This document shows positions 33,802 to 42,943 of a stretch of DNA of 64,000 nucleotides, piece by piece (within the stretch, counting starts at the first letter, position 1; the number at the start of each line of letters is the position of its first letter). Position numbers and translations under genes: made by a program. The notes beneath the pieces are model-generated. The model saw only the letters and a program-made list of their open reading frames with translations, was not told the origin of the DNA and ran no database searches. Source of the DNA: Pontibacter sp. HSC-36F09 (GTDB lineage Bacteria; Bacteroidota; Bacteroidia; Cytophagales; Hymenobacteraceae); assembly GCF_024171605.1 (NCBI RefSeq), contig NZ_JALKAA010000001.1:1240001-1304000 (forward strand), read 5' to 3'.

Positions 33802-36702
33802 TTAATTATTCGTTCTGAAGTAATTCAGATATTCTACTATATCCTTCTTCTGAAGCAACTTCTGCCAGTTGTCGGATGATATTGCAAAGGTAATGAATTC
33901 TACGCCTCTAATTTTGCCAATCGGGGATTGAGGCGCTTTTTGTTTTATAGTATAAGCCTGAGCTTCTTTCATGTTAGGGAAAGCCCGCAGCAGCAAAATT
34001 CCCCTGTTGCCATCAAATGGCTGCTGCTCTACAGCGAGCTTTTGATTGCGGAAATATGTGTTGTTATACTTCTCATACTTGGCCCCGATTTCCTTAAAAG
34101 CGGCATGTTCCGTAGGGTATAGCATCACAAAATAGTAAGCCGAATCAGGAGCACTGGTATAAGCCAGCGGGTCAGCGGCAGGAGGCTGAACCTCTGCGAC
34201 CTGAGTGCTTACTGTGTCCTGTACTATACCTGTTGTATCCAAAGGTGTGCCAGTCTGAGTTATGTTAGCCGTGTCCGGTTTAGCAATGGCAGTGTCAGGG
34301 ATCGTATTCAGGTTAAGTGGGCGCGGCTGTAACGGTCTCGTGTTTTGGCCACGTGCCGATGCCAGGGCAATGCTGTTGCTGACCCGTTGCTCCGGCGTAC
34401 GTTCGTCCAGTTTTTGTGCCGTGGGCGGTGCAGGTGCTTCCTGACGAAGTTGTTGTTTGCTCTCGAGGTCCTGGTAGCGCTTCAGCAACTCGTCGGCGCG
34501 AGGAGCCAGCGGACTGGAAGGATGCTGCTGCTTAAAGGCCAGTAGTTGCTGCTGAAGCAATTCCGGTCTTTCAGAACGGGCAGTGATCATCACATGTAGG
34601 AAAGCCACCTTGTCAGGTATATCGTTGAGCGGGTATACCTGGCTCAGTTCTGTGAGTAAAGTGGTCGCCTGCTGATACTCTCCCGATTCATACTGCGCAA
34701 AAGCTGAGTCATAAAGTGTGTGCGCTTTGATGTTGTCAAGTGCATTCTGACTCATGTAATTCGGGTCGTCTACCAATTTGGCATAGATCGTATTCGGGTA
34801 CTGCTGTTTGATCCTGGTGTAATACGTGTCTTTCTGCTCGCTGCCTGCCCGGCTGTAGATCAGGTATAGACTATAGTGTGCCTCGGCGGCATGTTCGGAT
34901 TGCGGGAATCGCTGCAGTAACTTCTCGTAGGTGGCAGTCGCATCTTCCGTTGAGTTGAGCTTTTGCGCATAGATGTTGCCCAAATGGAACATGGCATCTT
35001 CTAGCAACTTCTCGGACTGCTGTAAAGCCAGCGTTGTGGTCGGGATGTTTTGCAGGTATGTTTCGACCTGGGCCTGTAGTCGGGCAGAGCGGGTTTCTTC
35101 GGTTTCAGCTGCTGCAGTGTCGGTGGGAGCTTCCATCGCTACCACTTCTTCCTGACTTCCTACGGTTTCGCCACGGCTCAGGAGTCGCCAGTTGTCCTGC
35201 AGCGGACGGTCGCCCCAGCGCCTCACGAATTCGGAGCGGGCTGTGGCCATGGCCGCCGGGTTATCAAAGTAAAATACGCCTCCTGTATTGTTGCCTCCTG
35301 CTGCTGCTGCATCCGGGTTATTACGACCTCCAACCGTAACGGCTGCCTGTTGCTCCTGAGAACGACGGGCTTTGCGCTGCTTTTCCTGCTCCAGTTGTTT
35401 GGCCTGCTCCTGCAAGCGTGCTTCCTCTTCTTGCTGCACAATGTTTTGCACAAAAGTCAGACGCTCGCCTTCGCTCATAGCAGCCAGCTGTTGCAGACTG
35501 TCCTGCAGTTGGATCGTATTGTATTGCTTCGTGAAATCAGCCAGAACATTGCGACGTTCGAGCACCTGCTCATACTCCAGGGCCTGTTGCGGGTATACCT
35601 GCACGGCGCTGTCATAATAGGCCTGTGCCAGGTCGTACTTGTTGAGGTTCTCGAAATAGATCTCCCCGGCCAGCAGGTAGGTATAGGCTTTCTGGTTAGG
35701 TATAGTGCCAGGCGTTTTCAGAGACTCCTCAATGTTCTGCAGGGCTTTGTCGTAGTGCTGCTGGCGGCGCTCAAACACAGCCATTTCGTAATAAATCTTG
35801 TCGCGGTACTCGGCGTTTTTCTCATCCCGCAGCATTTTCTGGTAGTAGCCCGCAATGCGGTTCAGGTCCTGCGCATCGTCCAGTTCCGATACCTGGCCAA
35901 GGTATAGCCGGCTGAAGAAACCCAGGTCGTAAGGCGGATTGCGGCGCAGGATGCGACTATATTGCTGGTAGGCCTCTTTGCTCTGGCCGCGGTCCTGGTA
36001 CAGGCGGGCCAGCGAGAATCGTACGCGCGACTGGTCGTCCCGCTCCGTAAAGTTCGGCAGCGACAGGTCTAGGTTCTCGATCACGGCGGCGGTATCGCCC
36101 TGCATGAGGTGGTACTGGGCGCGGGCCAGGTATAGCTCGCGGGCATTGTCGCGGTTCAGGCGTTCTTTGCGCAGAAACTCCGACACCTGCCAGGCATTGT
36201 CTGTCTCCCCCAGTTTCAGGAAAGAGCGCATCAGCCACACCAGCGCCTCATGTTTCACGTGGCGGTCTTTGCCTGTGGAGTTCACATAGCGGAATGTCTG
36301 GGCAGCCTCCGGGAAATTGAGTTCATAAAAGCGCACCTTGCCGATGACCAGGTAACTGTCGTCGATCCATTTGCTGTTCGGGTGGTACTGTATCGGGAAA
36401 GAGGCTTTTTTGATGACATCTTCCAGGTCGGCGGCGTGTGCTTTATAAGTAGCAGAGTCGATGGGTGGAAAGATGGGCAGGGGCCGGTTGTAATCGTAAA
36501 CGGTCTGGTCCTGTATGCTCTTCTCGATGGCATCCAGTTTCTCTTTCGCTAAAAAATAGCCATTGTAACGAGCCGTGGTGTTATGATAGGCTTTGCTGAG
36601 CGGATTATTGCGCTCAGCAGAACAGCCCGCCAGTAATAGGCAGGCTAGCACGAAGAGAAGGTATGGTGAGTTTTTGCTCAAAGTATCAATTGTGTGCAGC
36701 AT
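33802..36702 (-). CDS. sprE: SprE/PorW-like TPR lipoprotein of the type IX secretion system
   Basis: 966 residues, lipobox LAGC (Cys27). Tetratricopeptide repeats run over about residues 60-400, followed by a Gln/Glu/Ala-rich coiled coil (EEEARLQEQAKQLEQEK), a second TPR array (about 550-740), a proline-rich linker and a C-terminal domain. The conserved start (NPLSKAYHNTTARYNGYFLAKEKL) and FYFDNPAAMATARSEFVRRWG are typical of SprE/PorW, which links T9SS parts at the outer membrane. First gene of sprE-pbp1A-uvrC. The exact family name is from memory; the TPR lipoprotein nature is clear. Confidence 0.85.
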   Translation of the reverse strand: MLHTIDTLSKNSPYLLFVLACLLLAGCSAERNNPLSKAYHNTTARYNGYFLAKEKLDAIEKSIQDQTVYDYNRPLPIFPPIDSATYKAHAADLEDVIKKASFPIQYHPNSKWIDDSYLVIGKVRFYELNFPEAAQTFRYVNSTGKDRHVKHEALVWLMRSFLKLGETDNAWQVSEFLRKERLNRDNARELYLARAQYHLMQGDTAAVIENLDLSLPNFTERDDQSRVRFSLARLYQDRGQSKEAYQQYSRILRRNPPYDLGFFSRLYLGQVSELDDAQDLNRIAGYYQKMLRDEKNAEYRDKIYYEMAVFERRQQHYDKALQNIEESLKTPGTIPNQKAYTYLLAGEIYFENLNKYDLAQAYYDSAVQVYPQQALEYEQVLERRNVLADFTKQYNTIQLQDSLQQLAAMSEGERLTFVQNIVQQEEEARLQEQAKQLEQEKQRKARRSQEQQAAVTVGGRNNPDAAAAGGNNTGGVFYFDNPAAMATARSEFVRRWGDRPLQDNWRLLSRGETVGSQEEVVAMEAPTDTAAAETEETRSARLQAQVETYLQNIPTTTLALQQSEKLLEDAMFHLGNIYAQKLNSTEDATATYEKLLQRFPQSEHAAEAHYSLYLIYSRAGSEQKDTYYTRIKQQYPNTIYAKLVDDPNYMSQNALDNIKAHTLYDSAFAQYESGEYQQATTLLTELSQVYPLNDIPDKVAFLHVMITARSERPELLQQQLLAFKQQHPSSPLAPRADELLKRYQDLESKQQLRQEAPAPPTAQKLDERTPEQRVSNSIALASARGQNTRPLQPRPLNLNTIPDTAIAKPDTANITQTGTPLDTTGIVQDTVSTQVAEVQPPAADPLAYTSAPDSAYYFVMLYPTEHAAFKEIGAKYEKYNNTYFRNQKLAVEQQPFDGNRGILLLRAFPNMKEAQAYTIKQKAPQSPIGKIRGVEFITFAISSDNWQKLLQKKDIVEYLNYFRTNN

Positions 36703-36936
36703 AATTGGCCCGCCCTGCGCTTATCTTATGATAACGGCCTGGCTATACCTGAAAGTATCCGAGCTGAAACAGCGCGCAAGCTGTAAGCCATCTACAAAAA
36801 TACAATAATATGCCAATTATGTAAGGGGTTGTTGATAAAGCCTGGAGTCCGCTATTGAACTATCGAAAATAAGAAATGGTTTCAGGCCTCAGAAGGCGTC
36901 GGAAACGCTCCGAAAAGCTGGCTAATTAAAGTAGAA

Positions 36937-36970
36937 TTGCACAGAACCCCATGAAAAAAGTGTAATTTTG
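36937..36970 (+). promoter_or_regulatory. Candidate promoter of the ATP synthase operon
   Basis: TAATTTTG (36963-36970) matches TAnnTTTG; the nearest TTG (36937-36939) is 23 nt upstream, longer than the usual 19. The atpZ ATG is at 36997. Confidence 0.45.
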
Positions 36971-36996
36971 TAAATCATTGAAAAACAACCCAGCGC

Positions 36997-37227
36997 ATGT
37001 CACAGCCAGACGAACAAAAGCCAAAGGGCGAAGACTCTTTTAAAGGCTACCTGAAGTACTCAGGGTTGGCCTTCCAGATGATTGGGGCGATGGTGCTGGC
37101 TGCCTGGGGTGGTTCGGCGCTGGACGAGCGCATGGGCAATGAGAACCCCTGGATGACGATCGTGCTGCTAGTTTTGGCAGTGGTGGCCTCTATGGTGTTG
37201 GTAATAGTATCCTTAAATAAAAAGTAA
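36997..37227 (+). CDS. AtpZ/AtpI-like small membrane protein
   Basis: 76 residues with two membrane helices (about 24-43 and 52-72; GLAFQMIGAMVLAAWGGSAL, PWMTIVLLVLAVVASM). It matches the AtpZ/AtpI type found at the head of F-ATPase operons, thought to help c-ring assembly or Mg2+/Ca2+ supply. First gene of the atp operon, 5 nt before the next frame. Confidence 0.85.
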   Translation: MSQPDEQKPKGEDSFKGYLKYSGLAFQMIGAMVLAAWGGSALDERMGNENPWMTIVLLVLAVVASMVLVIVSLNKK

Positions 37228-37232
37228 CCGCA

Positions 37233-37616
37233 TTGAAATTCTTTAAAAACCTCCTCATTTTCACAGGTGTTGTGAGCATCGGCATTGGCCTTCTCTCCTT
37301 TTATACTGGCACGGCGCTCCTTCACCCGCTAGTCTGGTATATTTTAGGTTTTATGGTCCTTGTTACGGCCTTGGCCTTTTATGTGTCGCGGTTAGGCGTG
37401 GGCTATGACCCGGATAACTTTCAGCTGTACTACTTTGGCTCGATGGGCTTCCGGATGATCCTCAGCATCGCCGTTATATTTGTTTACATATACATGTACT
37501 CCGAAAATGAGCTGCAGTTCGTTTTCAACTTCTTCGCGTTATATTTTCTATTTACCGGGTTTGAAATCTACAGCTTAATAACTAACTTCGCACCGCAATT
37601 GAAAAAGCAAGACTAG
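37233..37616 (+). CDS. ATP synthase operon membrane protein, AtpI-like
   Basis: 127 residues with a TTG start at 37233. Four membrane helices are visible (LLIFTGVVSIGIGLLSF, PLVWYILGFMVLVTALAFYV, MGFRMILSIAVIFVYIYMY, VFNFFALYFLFTGFEIYSL). It occupies the place of atpI between atpZ and atpB, and the four-helix layout is that of the ATP synthase I chain. Sequence similarity to classical AtpI is weak by eye. Confidence 0.75.
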   Translation: MKFFKNLLIFTGVVSIGIGLLSFYTGTALLHPLVWYILGFMVLVTALAFYVSRLGVGYDPDNFQLYYFGSMGFRMILSIAVIFVYIYMYSENELQFVFNFFALYFLFTGFEIYSLITNFAPQLKKQD

Positions 37617-37660
37617 AAATAGCTTTTGTGGATTTTAACTTTGCTTTTAAATCTCTCTTA

Positions 37661-38695
37661 ATGAAGAAGTTATTTATTTTACTGTTTTCCTTCCTGACGA
37701 TCTCTGCCCAGGTAGAGGCTGCAGCGGAAGGCGGCGAGTTTAAGCCAGGCGATATGATCACCCATCACATCGCAGATGATTATACCTGGCATTTTGCCGA
37801 TGGTGTAACGCTATACCTTCCTGTTATCCTGATCGATAACGGTACTCCAAAGGTGTTTTCATCCAGTAACTTCTATGACGAAAATCACGCGGTAGTACCT
37901 TACGAAGGCTATATGATGAGCCACGGCCACATCTACCGTGCGGATGCCAGTGGCCAGCAGGCTGCTGATCAGTCTTCTCTTCTGGACTTCTCTATCACCA
38001 AGAACGTTGCCTCTCTTTTCATTAGTGTGGCCCTGTTGTTAGTGGTGTTCTTTGTAATTGCCGGTAGCTACGCAAAGGGTAAAGGCAGAGCTCCTAAAGG
38101 TATACAGTCTTTCTTTGAACCGATCATCATCTTTATTCGTGACGAAATAGCTAAGGCGAACATTGGTCCTAAGTATGAGCGCTACATGCCATACCTGCTG
38201 ACGATCTTCTTCTTTATCTGGTTTAACAACCTGCTTGGTCTGATGCCGGGTGGCGCCAACCTGACAGGTAATATTGCTGTAACGCTGGTGTTGGCTACCA
38301 TGACCCTGTTGATCACGGTGTTCAGTGGTAATAAGAGTTACTGGTCGCATATATTTGCTACACCTGGTGTGCCTACCTGGCTTGCTCCGATCATGATTCC
38401 AGTGGAATTGATCGGTATTCTGACAAAGCCGTTCTCGTTGATGGTTCGTCTTTTTGCTAACATCACGGCAGGTCACATTATCATCCTGTCGCTGTTCAGC
38501 CTCATCTTTATCTTCGAGAGCATATTTGTTGCACCACTAAGCGTGGCCTTCGCAATCTTCATGTTCTTCTTGGAATTGTTCGTGGCACTGCTGCAGGCGT
38601 ACATCTTTACCTTGCTTTCAGCGATGTATTTTGGTGGAGCGGTAGAAGAGCACGATCATGTAGGTGACCACGGTCACGGAGATGGCGCACATTAA
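37661..38695 (+). CDS. atpB: ATP synthase F0 subunit a
   Basis: 344 residues from ATG 37661; a GTG at 37628 would precede the signal peptide by 11 residues. Signal peptide (about 1-20) and an extra periplasmic N-domain (about 20-110, HHIADDYTWHFADGVTLYLP) typical of Bacteroidota subunit a. Then five to six membrane helices including the essential Arg in KPFSLMVRLFANITAGH. The tail is His-rich (EEHDHVGDHGHGDGAH). Forms the proton half-channels against the c-ring. Confidence 0.96.
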   Translation: MKKLFILLFSFLTISAQVEAAAEGGEFKPGDMITHHIADDYTWHFADGVTLYLPVILIDNGTPKVFSSSNFYDENHAVVPYEGYMMSHGHIYRADASGQQAADQSSLLDFSITKNVASLFISVALLLVVFFVIAGSYAKGKGRAPKGIQSFFEPIIIFIRDEIAKANIGPKYERYMPYLLTIFFFIWFNNLLGLMPGGANLTGNIAVTLVLATMTLLITVFSGNKSYWSHIFATPGVPTWLAPIMIPVELIGILTKPFSLMVRLFANITAGHIIILSLFSLIFIFESIFVAPLSVAFAIFMFFLELFVALLQAYIFTLLSAMYFGGAVEEHDHVGDHGHGDGAH

Positions 38696-38714
38696 TCTGT
38701 TTTTTATTTTTTAA

Positions 38715-38996
<282 letters not shown>

Positions 38997-39013
38997 TATC
39001 CTTTGTATTTGGT

Positions 39014-39045
39014 CTCTCGTCCGGACGTATGGTCCGGACGGAGAG
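39014..39045 (+). promoter_or_regulatory. Intercistronic hairpin between atpE and atpF
   Basis: CGTCCGGAC (39018-39026) pairs perfectly with 39032-39040 across a 5-nt loop; CTCT/AGAG can extend it with a bulged G. There is no T-run, so it is more likely an mRNA stabiliser or processing site than a full terminator. Confidence 0.6.
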
Positions 39046-39128
39046 GTCAAAATAGTTAAATAGTTAAAAGCAATGCCGGTTGATAGCCGGTGAACTGATT
39101 AAAACCTAATTATTCAAATTCATACACA

Positions 39129-39623
39129 ATGGAATTAGTAACCCCAGGTATAGGTTTAATTTTCTGGCAGACGGTGACTTTCATCATCGTGCTGTTCCTG
39201 CTTTCCAAGTTCGCCTGGAAGCCTATCATGAATGCGCTGAACGAGCGTGAGACTTCTATTGAAAATGCACTGAGCGCTGCTGAAAAAGCAAAGCTGGAGA
39301 TGCAGGGTCTGAAGGCTGAGAACGAGAAACTGCTGGCCGAAGCCCGTATGGAGCGTGACAAGATCCTGAAAGAAGCTTCTGATGCTGGTAACGCCCTGGT
39401 AGAGACGGCAAGACAGAAAGCAAACGAAGAAGGTGCCCGCATGATCGCGCAGGCGCGTGAGTCTATCGAAAACGAGAAGCGCGCTGCTATTACGGAAGTG
39501 AAAAACATGGCTGCCGTACTTTCAGTGGACATTGCTGAGCGCATTCTGCGCAAAGAGCTGAGTAACCCACAGGCACAGCAAGAGCTAGCCAAGGATTACA
39601 TCAACGAAGTAACGCTTAACTAA
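39129..39623 (+). CDS. atpF: ATP synthase F0 subunit b
   Basis: 164 residues. One N-terminal membrane helix (LIFWQTVTFIIVLFLLSKFAW), then a long charged coiled coil that forms the peripheral stalk; SVDIAERILRKEL near the end is typical. A GGTATA word lies in codons 6-8 (PGIG). Confidence 0.96.
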   Translation: MELVTPGIGLIFWQTVTFIIVLFLLSKFAWKPIMNALNERETSIENALSAAEKAKLEMQGLKAENEKLLAEARMERDKILKEASDAGNALVETARQKANEEGARMIAQARESIENEKRAAITEVKNMAAVLSVDIAERILRKELSNPQAQQELAKDYINEVTLN

Positions 39624-39677
39624 TCGTATCAACATAGCCAGGCTGCTCAAATAGCAAAGAGGCCATAATAAAGCAAT

Positions 39678-40235
39678 ATGTCAGAAATTAGAATTGCTTC
39701 GAGATACGCAAAGTCGCTGATTGAACTGGCGCAGGAAAGAGGTGTACTGGAGCAAGTGAAGGAGGACATGGATTTGTTCGCCAAAGTGCTTGACCAGAAC
39801 AGAGAACTGAAGCTCCTGATGCGTAATCCAGTAGTGAAGTCAGACAAGAAACTAGCCGTGATCAATGCGGTGTTCAAAGGCAAAGTAAACGACCTTACCC
39901 TGGCTTTCTTTAAGATCGTGGCCCAAAAAGGCCGTGAGTCGGTGCTTGTGTTTATTGCTCCTGAGTTTACGAAGCAGTACAATGTGTACAAAGGCATCAC
40001 AACAGCCAGCGTAACCACTGCAGTGCCGCTTACAGAAGAACTTCGCAACGAACTTGGCCAGCGCCTAGTAGCCCAGACAGGTCAGCGCGTAGAATTAGAA
40101 GAAAAGATTGATACAACCCTGATCGGTGGCTTCGTGCTCCGTGTGGGCGATCAGCAGATTGACAGCTCTGTGAAGTATAACCTGAACAAGCTGAGAAATA
40201 AATTTAAAGACAACCCCTATATCAATAAATTATAA
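39678..40235 (+). CDS. atpH: ATP synthase F1 subunit delta
   Basis: 185 residues. Start [30 protein letters not shown] and C-terminus [33 protein letters not shown] are the classical OSCP/delta signatures. Joins the peripheral stalk to F1. Two nucleotides before atpA. Confidence 0.96.
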   Translation: MSEIRIASRYAKSLIELAQERGVLEQVKEDMDLFAKVLDQNRELKLLMRNPVVKSDKKLAVINAVFKGKVNDLTLAFFKIVAQKGRESVLVFIAPEFTKQYNVYKGITTASVTTAVPLTEELRNELGQRLVAQTGQRVELEEKIDTTLIGGFVLRVGDQQIDSSVKYNLNKLRNKFKDNPYINKL

Positions 40236-40237
40236 TC

Positions 40238-41818
40238 ATGGCAGAAGTAAGACCTGACGAAGTATCAGCCATACTAAGAGAGCAGCTATCTGGCTTCCGT
40301 TCTGAGGCAGAATTGGAAGAAGTAGGTACAGTACTGCAAGTGGGTGACGGTGTCGCTCGTATCTATGGCCTTTCCAAAGCACAGTCTGGTGAGCTATTAG
40401 AGTTTGAGAACGGACTTCAGGCGCTTGTTCTGAACCTGGAAGAAGACAACGTAGGTGCCGTAATGCTTGGCGACTACAGCGAAATCAAAGAAGGCGCCAC
40501 TGTAAGAAGAACGAACCGTATTGCCTCTGTAAAAGTAGGTGATGGCATCATCGGCCGTGTGGTAAACACACTGGGTCAGCCAATCGACGGTAGAGGTCCT
40601 GTTGCAGGTGAACTGTATGACATGCCACTGGAGCGTAAAGCACCAGGTGTGGTATTCCGTCAGCCGGTAAACGAGCCAATGCAGACTGGTATCAAGGCGA
40701 TTGACTCCATGATTCCGATCGGCCGTGGCCAGCGTGAGCTGATCATCGGTGACCGCCAGACAGGTAAGTCTGCCGTAGCGATTGACACGATCCTGAACCA
40801 GCGCGAGTTCTTCGAAAAAGGACAGCCAGTATTCTGTATATATGTTGCCGTAGGTCAGAAAGCATCTACAGTAGCCCAGGTAGTGAAGTCATTGACTGAA
40901 GGTGGCGCGATGGATTACACAGTAGTTGTTTCGGCTTCTGCTTCTGATCCGGCTCCAATGCAGTTCTTTGCTCCATTTACAGGTGCTGCTATCGGTGAGT
41001 TCTTCCGTGATACCGGCCGTCCTGCACTGGTTGTTTATGACGACCTTTCCAAGCAGGCAGTTGCTTATCGTGAAGTGTCTCTGCTGCTGCGTCGTCCTCC
41101 AGGGCGTGAAGCTTATCCTGGTGACGTATTCTACCTGCACTCTCGCCTTCTGGAGCGTGCCGCTAAGGTGAACGCTTCTGACGAGATCGCTCGTAACATG
41201 AACGACTTGCCAGAGTCTATCAAGCACCTCGTGAAAGGTGGCGGTTCTTTAACTGCCCTTCCAATCATCGAGACGCAGGCTGGTGACGTTTCTGCCTATA
41301 TCCCAACGAACGTAATTTCGATTACAGACGGTCAGATCTTCCTGGAGACGAACCTTTTCAACTCTGGTATCCGTCCTGCGATCAACGTAGGTATCTCTGT
41401 ATCGCGTGTGGGTGGTAACGCTCAGATCAAGGCGATGAAGAAAGTATCTGGTACGTTGAAGCTGGACCAGGCGCAGTTCCGTGAACTGGAAGCGTTTGCG
41501 AAATTCGGATCTGACCTGGATGCTGCGACTAAGCTGACAATTGAGCGTGGTCGTCGTAACCTCGAGATCCTGAAGCAGCCACAGTTCTCTCCAGTATCAG
41601 TTTCTGAGCAGGTAGCTATTATCTACTGCGCAACAAACGGTCTGTTGGACAACGTGCCTGTGAACGAAGTTAGAACTTTCGAGAAAGACTTCCTGCGCAC
41701 CATGCGTGCTCAGCACCAGGACACCCTGAACGCTCTGTTGGCCGGTAAGCTGGACGACGAGACGACAGGTGTTATCAAGCAGGTAGCCAGAGAGCTTTCT
41801 GCCCGTTACAAAAAGTAA
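40238..41818 (+). CDS. atpA: ATP synthase F1 subunit alpha
   Basis: 526 residues. Non-catalytic nucleotide-binding subunit with Walker [10 protein letters not shown] and [43 protein letters not shown]. The gene is free of the GGTATA word seen everywhere else; Gly-Ile is coded GGTATC or GGCATC, in line with strong codon selection. Confidence 0.98.
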   Translation: MAEVRPDEVSAILREQLSGFRSEAELEEVGTVLQVGDGVARIYGLSKAQSGELLEFENGLQALVLNLEEDNVGAVMLGDYSEIKEGATVRRTNRIASVKVGDGIIGRVVNTLGQPIDGRGPVAGELYDMPLERKAPGVVFRQPVNEPMQTGIKAIDSMIPIGRGQRELIIGDRQTGKSAVAIDTILNQREFFEKGQPVFCIYVAVGQKASTVAQVVKSLTEGGAMDYTVVVSASASDPAPMQFFAPFTGAAIGEFFRDTGRPALVVYDDLSKQAVAYREVSLLLRRPPGREAYPGDVFYLHSRLLERAAKVNASDEIARNMNDLPESIKHLVKGGGSLTALPIIETQAGDVSAYIPTNVISITDGQIFLETNLFNSGIRPAINVGISVSRVGGNAQIKAMKKVSGTLKLDQAQFRELEAFAKFGSDLDAATKLTIERGRRNLEILKQPQFSPVSVSEQVAIIYCATNGLLDNVPVNEVRTFEKDFLRTMRAQHQDTLNALLAGKLDDETTGVIKQVARELSARYKK

Positions 41819-41824
41819 TATTTA

Positions 41825-41877
41825 GTTATGAGTTAGAGACTGCTGACAAAGGCGGTCTCTAACTTTATGCTCATAAC
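41825..41877 (+). promoter_or_regulatory. Two-step hairpin between atpA and atpG
   Basis: Inner stem GTTAGAGAC (41832-41840) with GTCTCTAAC (41855-41863); outer stem GTTATGA (41825-41831) with TCATAAC (41871-41877). No T-run. It ends 9 nt before the atpG ATG and could affect atpG translation or mRNA stability. Confidence 0.65.
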
Positions 41878-41886
41878 ATATAGAAA

Positions 41887-42774
41887 ATGGCAAGTTTAAA
41901 AGAGGTTAGAGGCCGCATTACATCTGTATCGTCTACTCAGCAGATCACCAAAGCCATGAAAATGGTGGCAGCTGCCAAGTTGAGACGTGCTCAGGACAAC
42001 ATTCTGCGTATGCGCCCTTATGCGCAGCGTCTGAGTGGCATCCTGGCCAACCTGTCTCAGTTGACAGAGGGTTCTGTGTCGAACAAATACTCTGAAAAGC
42101 GTGAAGCGAACAGAGTACTTGTGATCGCGGTAACATCTGATCGTGGTCTGGCAGGTGCTTTTAACTCAAACATCATTAAAGCCGCCAATGTACTGGCACA
42201 GGGCAAATACCGCAGCCAGTATGAGGCCGGTAACCTTACCTTCCTGACAATTGGACGTAAAGGTGCTGAGGCTTTGAGCAAGCGCGGTTATAAAGTGATC
42301 GGTGACTATACCGGTACTTTCGCAAACCTCTCTTTTGACACCGTTCGCGTTGCAGCGGAGCGTGCCATGGATGGTTTCGTAGCCCGTGAGTTCGATCAGG
42401 TGGATATTATCTACAACGAGTTCAAGAACGTGGCTACGCAGATTGTGCGCACGGAGCAGTTTTTGCCAATCGAGGATAAGCCAGTGGAGGAAACTGCCAA
42501 CAGCATGGTGTCTGACTATACCTTTGAGCCATCAAAAGAGCAGATCATTGAAGAGCTTATACCTAAGTCGCTTAAGATTCAGGTATACAAAGCGGTGCTG
42601 GAGTCGAATGCTTCCGAGCACGGTGCCCGAATGACTGCCATGGACAAAGCGACAGAAAACGCCGGCGAACTGCTGAAAGAACTGAAACTTACCTACAACA
42701 GGACGCGTCAGGCGGCCATCACGAAGGAGATTCTCGAGATCGTGGGTGGAGCAGAGGCGCTTGCTGCAAAATAG
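41887..42774 (+). CDS. atpG: ATP synthase F1 subunit gamma
   Basis: 295 residues. Central stalk subunit; N-terminus SLKEVRGRITSVSSTQQITKAMKMVAAAKLRRAQ, middle TSDRGLAGAFNSNI and C-terminus ATENAGELLKELKLTYNRTRQAAITKEILEIVGGAEAL are diagnostic. Last gene of the cluster; atpD and atpC are not in the window, as is usual for this phylum. Confidence 0.98.
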   Translation: MASLKEVRGRITSVSSTQQITKAMKMVAAAKLRRAQDNILRMRPYAQRLSGILANLSQLTEGSVSNKYSEKREANRVLVIAVTSDRGLAGAFNSNIIKAANVLAQGKYRSQYEAGNLTFLTIGRKGAEALSKRGYKVIGDYTGTFANLSFDTVRVAAERAMDGFVAREFDQVDIIYNEFKNVATQIVRTEQFLPIEDKPVEETANSMVSDYTFEPSKEQIIEELIPKSLKIQVYKAVLESNASEHGARMTAMDKATENAGELLKELKLTYNRTRQAAITKEILEIVGGAEALAAK

Positions 42775-42797
42775 ATTGAATTACCAGATAGAAAAGC

Positions 42798-42832
42798 AAC
42801 GCCCATCACACCTGGTGGGCGTTCTTTTTTTG
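42798..42832 (+). terminator. Terminator of the ATP synthase operon
   Basis: AACGCCCA (42798-42805) pairs with TGGGCGTT (42816-42823), followed by a run of Ts ending in TTTG. Confidence 0.85.
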
Positions 42833-42861
42833 GGGATATAATACAGTGTGTTATATTTTTG
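42829..42861 (+). promoter_or_regulatory. Promoter of the PafA-like gene
   Basis: TTTG (42829-42832, the end of the atpG terminator T-run), 21 nt, TATTTTTG (42854-42861). A second -7-like TATATTTG is at 42916-42923 but has no -33 partner. Confidence 0.5.
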
Positions 42862-42943
42862 TTAAAACATCGAGTACGGGTATGTATGCCGGCGGGTAAG
42901 TTGAGGCGTGTTGCCTATATTTGAGAAACTCAACAACAGACAC

